DNA from: Sebastes aleutianus
Lineage: Eukaryota; Chordata; Actinopteri; Perciformes; Sebastidae
Assembly: GCA_916700875.1 (NCBI GenBank)
Contig: CAKAKS010000062.1
Coordinates: 5,422,373 to 5,486,372, forward strand
Direction of reading: 5' to 3'
Length of the DNA stretch: 64,000 nt
Positions 56,552 through 64,000 of the stretch are shown piece by piece (position 1 is the stretch's first letter; each line of letters opens with the position of its first letter). The notes under the pieces were generated by a model that had not been told where the DNA came from, did not search any database, and saw nothing but the letters and a program-made list of their open reading frames with translations. Position numbers and translations under genes: made by a program.

Positions 56552-57514
56552 ACACAATGTGTTTGGATGAGTAACCACTAACCATTTCCCCCCACAAATC
56601 TTTAGAATTCAGGGAAGTGCCGTGTGTGTTTGACAAATTCAAATATTATCTTGGGTTAAAGCTAGAGTTAAACATTTTGGGAAATAGGTTTATTTGCTTT
56701 CTTGCCGAGAGTTAGATGAGAAGATCGATATAATGTATCACTCTCTATCTCTCTATATCTGTACAGTAATCCACAGTCAGCACCCAGTTAGCTTAGCTTA
56801 GCATAAAGACTGAAAACGGGTGGAAACAGCTAGCCTGGCTCTGCCCCGAAGTACCAGCAACTTCAAATCTCACTAAATTTTTTTTTTTAATCCCTCCAAA
56901 AACGGAAGTATAGAAATGAGCGGTTGTGGTTTTACGGCGGTTTTGTACCGTACCAGACTACGTCTTGGCCGTGAGAAGTCTTGTTGTCACCATGAGATTG
57001 CCAGGCAACCTTGTTTTTTTACACTTCGGTTTTTATACGGATTACACTAACGAGTTATGACATGTAATAAAAATAAGAAATGAGAATATAAGAAATATGT
57101 AGAAATATTTGCATTAAGACAAGCAGTACATAACATATATCCACAGTGTAAATAAGTAAATACTAAATGCTGAGAAGTGGGATCTATTAAGTGTGTTGAA
57201 TATAAATGCAAGAATGGTATAAATAGGAATTAAATAAGAATATTTCTTGAAATGTACAGTATAAATGCAGTATGACAGAGTCTTGCACAGTTGAATTATA
57301 GCACAATTTTACTGGTTTTGCCATAAAAGAACCACAATTTTGATACCTCATCTGACAGTATGATTTGTAAAAGTGTTGAGAGCAAACTCTATTTTTCTTT
57401 TTAGATTTTAAGCATTGATAAAGTAAATGACAGAATAATGTTGTGATGTTTGTGTTTCTCACCTCCGGTGTTGTGGATCAGTACCAGCACAGTGAGGAGT
57501 CTGCTGAAGGCCAT
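52856..57514 (-). CDS. Trypsin-fold protease homologue, probably inactive
   Basis: Secreted S1-family (tryptase-like) protein. Exons on the minus strand: 57463-57514 (signal peptide MAFSRLLTVLVLIHNTGG), 56048-56228, 54885-55144, 53239-53381 and 52856-53025. Key positions differ from an active protease. His57 is replaced by Asn (Asn72 in ILTAANCW). Asp102 is kept (Asp125 in NDIALVKL). GDSGGP has become GDYDGP, so Ser195 is Tyr and Gly196 is Asp. Cys191 is Tyr (KDKYK) while its partner region GCGVPGRPSVY is kept. The usual R-IVGG activation site reads RSSITGG, without a basic residue just before Ile. Cysteines 42/58, 136/201 and 168/182 remain. The first four exons join in phase. The exon 4 to 5 junction does not keep frame with the best donor (AAA|gtcagt); in-frame use needs a weaker donor a few bases on. 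It could be a working pseudoprotease or an early pseudogene. Introns hold fish repeats. Confidence 0.8.
54105..54432. repeat. MITE-like element with gtaccccc ends
   Basis: The left part reads cgtacccccctttgaggt and the right part gtacccctaggggtactccc, within an AT-rich unit in intron 3 of the protease homologue. The terminal phrases resemble hAT MITE ends, but no target duplication was found. Confidence 0.45.
54755..54840. repeat. (AT)n and (GT)n microsatellites
   Basis: An AT tract at about 54756-54792 is followed by a GT tract at about 54823-54843, just upstream (plus-strand sense) of protease exon 3. Confidence 0.9.
55385..55690. repeat. Fold-back repeat, copy 1 (protease intron 2)
   Basis: This shares a unit of about 300 bp with 58225-58545, containing attctgattggtcaatcac, cagaccgttgctatg and tcggactctggcggaccg. 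Its end is a long hairpin at 55577-55681: the arm starts gtacagcgagccggtcattg and its inverse ends caatgaccggctcgctgtac, giving about 35 nearly perfect pairs around a loop of about 30 nt. Confidence 0.85.
56514..56551. repeat. (AAT)n microsatellite
   Basis: About twelve consecutive aat/ata units in intron 1 of the protease homologue. Confidence 0.95.
56650..57060. repeat. ttagcttagcataaagac-type dispersed repeat
   Basis: It contains attttgggaaataggtttat, cttgccgagagttag and agcttagcataaagac. Related copies or pieces lie at 680-850 (inverted), 60520-60560 and 63735-63785. It lies in the first intron of the protease homologue. Confidence 0.65.
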
Positions 57515-57696
57515 GGCTGCGACGGAGTGAAGCGGTTCTCTGCAGGCTGCGGCTTTATACACATCTGGACAGATGTTTATCAGCTCTATCAGCCCTCCTT
57601 CTAGTCTCAAACCACCCAAAGAAACATTTACTTACTACTTTGCTTGAATATTTCCACTTTGTAAGGCTTTATATTTTTGACAACGTTAGGGTTTAT
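57515..57696. promoter_or_regulatory. Short head-to-head intergenic region
   Basis: Only 182 bp separate the ATG of the protease homologue (minus) from the ATG of the cln3 relic (plus). Any promoter of either gene must lie within or very near this stretch. No TATA or CpG island was recognised with confidence, so regulation is inferred from geometry only. Confidence 0.4.
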
Positions 57697-58039
57697 ATGT
57701 AAGAGCAGGCAACTAGCGTCAACGCAGATCCTGTTCATCGCTCTTCTGACGATACCGGTGAGACTGTCGTCTGTCAACAGTGTGTTTAACGTGATTAATA
57801 TGTAATTAATAACATTAGGGGGGATTCGTTCTGAAGCTCTTCTTTATCTTTTATTTACAGGTCGTTGCACACAGTGGCGCAACTGGACCGAGTTCTGGTG
57901 AGTGTCCGGGGTTTTCAGTGAGCTGAATGTGGAGTTTTCAGAACCACTGATGAAACACAGCAACGTTTCTTGAGTCAAACATTATTAAACGGATGCTACT
58001 GATTTTCACAGCTAGCTACATTGAAAATGCGCCAGTATT

Positions 58040-58215
58040 AAACCTGCAGTAGGCAGAATATTTTTGGCATCATTAGGCAAAAATCCCATAATAACCTTTC
58101 AGCATATTGTAATTCAAATGTTCTGAGAGAAAACTAGACTTCTGCACCTCCTCATGGCTCTGTTTTCAGGCTTGAGAAAATCTAGCCTGTGACGGGAGAC
58201 TTTGACCAAACGCAG
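58040..58215. mobile_element. MITE fragment (10.1-kb family) in cln3 relic intron 2
   Basis: It begins ctgcagtaggcagaatattt and runs through taataacctttcagcatatt, tctgcacctcctcatggctc and gacgggagactttgacc. It is the 5' third of the element at 10109-10732 and is broken where the fold-back repeat begins. Confidence 0.8.
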
Positions 58216-58224
58216 GTCATGTTA

Positions 58225-58545
58225 CTTATATTTATTACACGACTGTGTAGAATACTCAATTCTGATTGGTCAATCACGGCGTTCTACGGTTTGTAATTTC
58301 TATATAGCAGACCGTTGCTATGTACAACAGACTGTTGCTATGGGCGCAGTTCTGATGTCGGACTCTGGCGGACCGTTTTTGTGTGAAAGTATTGATTTCT
58401 TCAGTAAGTAGCCGTGTAATAAGCGGGATAATGTGCAGCTAGCGGGTCATTGTTGTGAAAGAATCCCCTTCAGGGCGATGAGAGATGAGAGTGAAGCATC
58501 GCCCTGTCGGGGATTCTTTCACAACAATGACCGACTCGTTGTACA
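58225..58545. repeat. Fold-back repeat, copy 2 (cln3 relic intron 2)
   Basis: Second copy of the 55385-55690 unit in the same orientation, 2.8 kb away. Its hairpin (about 58433-58544) pairs gaatccccttcagggcgatg with catcgccctgtcggggattc, plus an outer tcattgttgtgaaa/tttcacaacaatga stem. The translated SDSGGP in this copy is a repeat artefact. Confidence 0.85.
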
Positions 58546-59544
58546 AAAAAGAAAAATACCATTTTGTTTATTAGTCACAAATAATTGATGCAATATCTGG
58601 TGAACGTGCGACATGTAGCAAATGTTAAAGTGGAAGTCATTAGTGTTAAATGAATATAAGAGCACGGTATCATATTACAATACCTTTTGAGTATCAACTG
58701 AAATAGGTCAGTAAAACCCAGTATCAAAATCAGTCAATCATCAAATGTTGGCATTGAATTCTAAGCCTTGCTTACGTCTATTTTTGTCATTTATTTTCTC
58801 ATCTAAATGATCATTTTCATTTGCTTTTTTATTTAGAAAACAAATCTTGTAAAGGCAACATTAAACACTGATGCATTAAGAAGTTTGTCTGCTGCCTCTG
58901 TGTTATCTACCTCCTCTTCTGGTGAACTCCCAGGCTCCTCGGATTGTGCAACAACTTTGCCTATGTGGTAATGCTGAGCGCCGCCCACGACATTTTCAAA
59001 AAACAAGTCACAAAATGCCACAGCATCTGTAAGAAGGCACATTTATATATTTTTTATATTTTATTTACTTCCTTGGTCGTCGTGGTAACACAGATGTTTG
59101 TGTCTTCTGGCGGCTCAGTGGCCACAATGCTTCTCTTTCCTGGTGGTGTTTTATTTAAAGAAACTGTTGAGTTTCACTGATGGTAGCTTATCACAGTGGA
59201 ACCATTATTATTATTATATTATATTATATTATATATATTATTATATAGTATAGGTAGTGGAATCCTTGTGCTGGCTATTATTTGATTGATTAGCCTTTTC
59301 TGTGAACACCAGATTTAATTTCATTACAGTAGACACAGACTGGTTGACCTTATTTGGCTTGTATAAAGTGCAAAAGCATGGTGCTTTATTGTTTTGTACT
59401 ACATGAGAATTGTACTGTGTTGTAAATGTACTGCCTAATTCCTGTTTTTTTAGTTTCCGAGTGTTGTTCTGCGCCGTCATGGCAGCCGCAAGTTTCCTCG
59501 TCGTGTCCTTCTTCTCACCAGTGTGGATGAGCATTCTGGGTAAA

Positions 59545-61630
59545 GCCATCAGTTTTGAGTCATATATTTTATCATTATTGGGGGTGGAACCGCCAATAAG
59601 TGTGATGATGGATTAGATACAGCCTAATATATTCTCAGTTTCATTTCCTGTCATCGTATCTGAATGGTTGCAGCTGCTGTTATTTCACAGAAATATGATA
59701 CCATTTTAGTGTTATCATGAGCTGCTGCTAGAAATATTTATCACCATGCTGAAACTGATCAGTGAGCTTGTTTGTGTATTTACATACACTCATTTAACAC
59801 ATTCTTTCTAAAGTCTGTAGCAAAGGGGTTTAAGAGGAGGCAAATTAATCTAAAGCCTCTTTCACACATAGTTCCTGGTAAACTATACTGGGGTAACCTT
59901 TTGATGAAAATACTGTTGCTTTAAAGGACCAGTGTCCTTTAGGGACCATGAGGGGAATCTATTGGCAGAAATGGAATATAATATTGATAAGTATTTTTAC
60001 TTTAGTGTATAATCAACTGAAAATAAGAGTCGTTGTGTTTTTGTTCAGTGTAAACCGGGCAAAAAGTTTAATAAATAAATAAGTAAGTAAGTAAATAGTC
60101 ATAATAGTATGCATATTTGTAATATTTCCATTATTCAACACAGGACATTTCGATAGAGACATTCAAATTATGACAACAGAATAGAAATAATTGTTTTACT
60201 TTTGTACGGCTCTTTGTAGGCAGACGTTTTACTGCTGTCGGGTAGTCCCTTTCAGTCCAAAATGGCAGAGGCGTAGCTCTGCTGCTGGGGGCTGATGTTG
60301 CAATAGAACGATCAATTGACTTTCACTTCGTAGCGACATACTTTCTTTGGTGACTGTGTGCAGTTTCTCAGGGTGTTGCCAAAACCTGTGCTCAATGATA
60401 TAGCAGATGTTCTGAGTGGATGGATAAACTGTTGTTTGTCAGAAAAATTGTTCCAAAATGTGTTTTACTCTAAAATTTTAGTTTTTACATTTCTGATAAT
60501 ATACATATTTAATAAACAAGAGCTGTAGAGAGCCAGGCTAGTTGCTTCCAGTCTTTATGGTAAGCTGAGCATCTTGACTCCAGCTCTGTACTTAGCCCAC
60601 CCACACCTGATTTATATCCATCTTGTCATCTCACTCTCAGAAAGAAAGCGAATATCTCCCAGAGGCTACAGTGACACATTTCCAAAGGATTGTACTGTAA
60701 TGTAGTTAAACACACTCCGTGCAGTCCTGTCAATAAATGAATTCTGTCATGATCATATAAAGACTGAAACTGTGCTATACAGTACACAACCACTCTGCCT
60801 CGAGTTTCCTTTAATTGAATGCGTGCACTCTCCTCTCCTCTCCTCGCCACGAAATAGCCACGTGTCAGTGAATGCTACTTAAAGGCTTACAGTTGTACAA
60901 ATAAATAAAAGCAGTAGTCATTAGTGTTACAGCAGAGAAAACAATGAAAACCGACTCCAACACCATAATATGTACATTAAAGACTTCACTCGGTGCAATT
61001 GTGCTTTTACAGACACTGACTTATAAATGTCTCTTTGTGTTTCTTTTTTCTTCATCTTCTCTCCTCTTCACCTGAATCACGTCAAACAAATACACTGCCA
61101 CAGACTCATATGTGCACATTTATTGTGGCTACGCATTGTTTGTGTCTTTGGAAAACTTCACTGGTTGGGTTTAAGGGTGAAATCATCTCAGAAAACAGCA
61201 ATGCCTGTTGTGAAAAGTGACGAATTTGGTGATATAGAAGGTGTTTGGTTTACATTAAAGTGCAGAGATGCTCTGACAGCCAGTCATTCTGAAGAGCTGA
61301 CCACCAGATGTTAGTATGGAAACGGCAGCAAGTCAGAAGATGAAACAAAGACAGTTTTCTTTCAAGGCAACAAGACAACTTGCAGATGGTTGAAAGATCC
61401 TGGTATAGTTACCGGCATTTTTTGCTAACATCTTCTCCCTTTTCTTGGATTCTTTTTCTCATCCTGTCTGTCTGAATATCCCTGTATTGATCCTCTGTCT
61501 GAAATGCTCCGTTTTAGCGCCTGTCTCTTTAAGACCTCCTCCTGAAAAAGCCCAGTATGCTCTGATTGGCTGGTGAGAAAAATATGGTGCACCTTTGCAA
61601 AGCTGTGGGCGGTATATTCTGATGAACTTG
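59545..61630. other. Intergenic between cln3 relic and eve1
   Basis: The plus strand was examined for further cln3 exons and none was seen. AT-rich unique sequence and repeat pieces make up the stretch (60230-60560). Confidence 0.5.
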
Positions 61631-61639
61631 CTTGTGACG

Positions 61640-61815
61640 ATATACATACATTTGCATAAAGCAGCATATTTGCCCACTCCCATGTTGATAAGAGTATTAA
61701 ATACTTGTGAAATCTTCCTTTAAGGTACATTTTGAACGGATAAAAAAAAATTGTGATTTATTTGCAATCATGCAATTAATCACAATTAAATATTTGTAAT
61801 CAATTGACAGCCCTA
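61640..61815. repeat. Dispersed repeat ending ttgacagccctag
   Basis: Close copy of 27640-27823, with tatacatacatttgcataaa, tgcccactcccatgttgata and the same terminus. Confidence 0.75.
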
Positions 61816-61819
61816 GTTA

Positions 61820-62352
61820 TTATTTTTAACACACATCATTATCTTTTTCCTAACCATAACCGAGTAGTATTGTTGCCTAAACCTAACCAGTTGTTCCACC
61901 ACGTTAACCACATGGCATTGTGCATTTCTGCATTTCTGCAAGCGTGATACGAGGCTGATAACTTAAACTTAACTGAAACTTAAGTATGCCTGATTTGCTG
62001 AAATGCGCAATGGCAAACATTTTTTCTGGCGACTGGGTTGATTTGTTCTCAGACTGACTAACTGAAGTTGTTGAAATAATTGCACAGCAATATCGCATCA
62101 CCTGATAAACATTTGGCTCCAGTTAATCAGCAGTGTCATGTGACTGCCATTGTTTAAGATAAGACCTATGAGTTGTGCGTTTACAATTCCTAGTTAGTGA
62201 AACTCTTTAGTGTATGCGACTTGGCAAGCTCCACCACGTAATTGAAGGCTCAGTGAGTATGCTTCTATTTGCTATTTCAGCATCTTATGTTGCAGCAGTT
62301 TGATAGCCTTGGACAGTGTGGACAATTAGATTGAGTTTGTTTCCGTCTGGTC
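61820..62352. other. eve1 3' flank
   Basis: Probable eve1 3' UTR and flank on the minus strand. No other gene signature was seen. Confidence 0.4.
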
Positions 62353-62844
62353 TTACACCATCTCTTCTCTCCGCTCCAGACCTGCAGGCTGTATGTTGGC
62401 CTTGGGACTACGGGGCTGGCTCAGTCCCAGTGCCTCCCCTCTGGCTTTCAGCAGTTGTTCTGGTCCCCAGTGCAGGCAGAGGGGGCAGGGACATGAGGCA
62501 GGATGGTGCACGATGCTGGCGGAGGGGTAGAGGGCTGCTGCGGTTGGAGGAAACCCCCCCGGTCTGTTGTGGTAGTGGGAGAGGCGGAGTGCATCCAGGG
62601 TCCTCATGGGCACACCATAGCGACTGTGAGCCGAGGACGGCGGCGAGGAGAAAGTCAGGGGGTAGTGGTGGTGGTGGTGGAGGGGGAGGTGTGGGAGGTG
62701 GGGCGGGATGAAGGGGTACGGCAAGGTGGAGGAAGGAGAGGCACGGCCCATCAGGAGCGCCCCCAGGGGGTCGACGAGAGGGTGAGGCCACGGCAAGGAG
62801 TGTCTCTGCCGTTTATCCTTCATCCTCCTGTTCTGGAACCACAC
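62353..62844 (-). CDS. eve1: Even-skipped homeobox protein, last exon (partial)
   Basis: Terminal coding exon of an evx-type transcription factor. After a clear acceptor (tttctttctccag) it opens with VWFQNRRMKDKRQR, the end of homeodomain helix 3 with Gln50/Asn51, and then SLPWPHPLVDP, which corresponds to the Evx-specific WPHPADP. The intron inside the homeobox at this point is typical of evx genes. The 163-residue tail is Pro/His-rich (a run of five His after LPL) and retains RTLDALRLSHYHNRPGG and a CPCPLCLHWGP element like the C-terminal Evx Cys-rich motif. The TAA is at 62353. The first two exons lie beyond the right edge. Evx genes repress transcription during posterior body and fin patterning. 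Assignment to eve1 rather than evx1/evx2 rests on linkage to ube2z and atp5mc1, markers of the HoxB flank. The divergent tail fits a fast-evolving eve1. Confidence 0.82.
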   Translation of the reverse strand: MWFQNRRMKDKRQRHSLPWPHPLVDPLGALLMGRASPSSTLPYPFIPPHLPHLPLHHHHHYPLTFSSPPSSAHSRYGVPMRTLDALRLSHYHNRPGGFPPTAAALYPSASIVHHPASCPCPLCLHWGPEQLLKARGEALGLSQPRSPKANIQPAGLERREEMV

Positions 62845-64000
62845 CTGGAGAAAGAAAGAAGTAGGAAAGGAAGAAGGGAAGGAACGGACAAAGGAGCAGA
62901 ATAAGTATGTTTACAATTGTAAGCAGGCTAACATCTGCTAATTTGCACTAACAAAGTACAGCTGAGGCTGATGGGAATGTCATTCTTTTGGCAGGCATTT
63001 GGTCATAAACCAAAGAATTGGACAAATTTAGACCTGACAATGGAGCTAGATGAAAAGTCTGGACATCATCAATGTTATTATAATTCATCCCCCAGGGCCA
63101 TGTATATCTGTTACATAATGCATGCATTAGATAATGAAGTGAAAATGTATCACATTTTAGTCTAGTTATCACGTAACGCGGTGTTACGAGCTTTAAAGCT
63201 GAGACCGACAAGTTGTCTGTGTGTCCGTGCGCTCGGTCCTCAACTATTTTTACCAGCTCCTAGAATCTCCTCGGAAGGCTGTGCTTCTAAAACGTCAGGT
63301 GGCAGCGTTTACAAGGCATCGCCTCACATTCCTGCTCTTTCATAAAAGACCCTCCAGTAGTTGGCAGAAAGGTGGGTGCAGTTACTGCGTATTAAAGCTG
63401 CTGCACTGGGCCAGCGGGCCTCTGCGTCAAATGTTAGACTGTGCTAAACATGTCAGTGCTCAATCGGCCATGCTGATTGAAATTGAAAACTGAGAGGATA
63501 GATGAACAGAATCTCACATTCACGGGAAATGTCAAAGGGGTGTTGTCCTTTTAGGTGAGTAGCTGTCGCGGATTTTTGGCTTCCTGTTTTGACCTGTTTG
63601 GTTTTTATTTCTTGGCTGTGTCTGTATGCAGCGACTGAGAACAAATGAGGTGAGACAGCATCATTTCACGAGGCCTGAAATTCAGTGAAGGAGGTGAATC
63701 ATTGAGTTCTGAAAGCTCAGTGTCAGTGCAGAGCTGGTAATTAGCTTAGCTTAACATGAAGACAGGAAGCATGGGGAACAGCTATAGCCCTCTGTCCAAC
63801 GTTCAAAAATACACCTTCCACCCCCTCTAAAGCTCACTGATTAACACCTTGTATCTTGTACAGAAACAGCAATGCAAAAATGATCATTTGTGTTTTTAGA
63901 GATGTTTCACACAAGTATCAAACTCTTCGTCAAGAAACTGTTTCATCACACAACGTCCCCTAAAACCACAAACTGCTGTTTTTACTTCTCTGTGTTGTAT
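62845..64000. other. eve1 intron with a dispersed repeat
   Basis: No homeobox first half was seen here, so the rest of the stretch is inferred to be intron. About 62920-63130 is a copy of the tacagctgaggctgatggga repeat also found near 48.9 kb. A cttagcttaacatgaagac repeat piece lies near 63745. Confidence 0.55.

Larger units (their letters stand above)
57697..59539 (+). pseudogene. cln3: Broken cln3 (battenin) copy, 5' exons only
   Basis: Battenin is a multi-pass lysosomal membrane protein (CLN3, Batten disease). Four exons are recognisable on the plus strand: 57697-57757 (hydrophilic N-terminus), 57861-57897 (QWRNWTEFW), 58934-59028 (GLCNNFAYVVMLSAAHDI, the hallmark first transmembrane segment, then FKKQ) and 59454-59539 (FRVLFCAVMAAASFLVVSFF, VWMSILG). 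Exons 1-2-3 join in phase: G|GT, then TG|G restoring Trp before LLGLCNNF. All sites are GT-AG. Lesions are clear. The ATG at 57697 is followed at once by TAA (57700-57702). The exon that should encode the DCN-to-LPY segment between exon 3 and the last exon is absent. Nothing of the remaining two thirds (from VVFASISSGLGE onward) appears before eve1. A MITE fragment and the second fold-back repeat sit in intron 2. Vertebrate CLN3 is about 440 residues; only about 90 codons are left. Confidence 0.8.

Noticed and set aside
58202..58411. Plus-strand frame containing SDSGGPFLCES, resembling a serine protease active-site motif
   Set aside because: The same DNA occurs in the repeat copy at 55490-55550, so the motif is a chance translation of a dispersed fold-back repeat, not a protease exon.
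62316..62904. Plus-strand Gly/Val-rich frames opposite eve1
   Set aside because: They are antisense to the Pro/His-rich eve1 tail; the minus strand carries the homeodomain end and a proper acceptor.

Overview
The window is teleost fish DNA. Genes are split by short GT-AG introns, the intergenic space is AT-rich, there are very long CA/GT microsatellites, and hAT, PIF/Harbinger, TTAA-type MITE, LINE and tRNA-derived SINE repeats of fish type are dense. No bacterial or viral gene organisation is seen.

Layout, left to right. (1) 2.9-9.6 kb, minus strand: a complete 7-exon ube2z (E2 enzyme, 401 codons) whose introns hold at least three hAT-like insertions. (2) 13.2-20.2 kb, minus strand: atp5mc1 (ATP synthase c subunit, 137 codons in 4 coding exons) with a non-coding first exon and a CCAAT-rich, TATA-containing promoter. 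Ube2z next to atp5mc1 is the conserved arrangement on the 5' side of vertebrate HoxB clusters. (3) 23.4-26.9 kb, minus strand: a decayed membrane receptor with two SRCR domains, an Ig-like domain, a transmembrane segment and a tail, carrying two in-frame TGA codons and a frameshift. (4) 27-52 kb: a gene-poor stretch of mobile elements, two LINE-derived or transposase-derived fragments, a cluster of CA repeats at 32.2-32.75 kb, and a few unidentified reading frames at 43.6-44.8 kb. (5) 52.8-57.5 kb, minus strand: a trypsin-fold protein that lacks the catalytic His and Ser, so a likely inactive protease homologue. (6) 57.7-59.5 kb, plus strand, head-to-head with the protease: four exons of a broken cln3 (battenin) copy, with ATG followed at once by TAA, a missing central exon and no 3' half. 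(7) 62.35-62.84 kb, minus strand: the last exon of an even-skipped homeobox gene, best called eve1, the HoxBa-linked evx gene of teleosts. Its orientation predicts hoxb13a just outside the right edge, transcribed rightward.

The housekeeping genes (ube2z, atp5mc1) and eve1 mark a HoxBa flank. The SRCR relic, protease homologue and cln3 relic lie between them, where human has CALCOCO2 and TTLL6; neither of those was recognised here. All identifications come from reading translations and splice sites by eye; no database search was possible.
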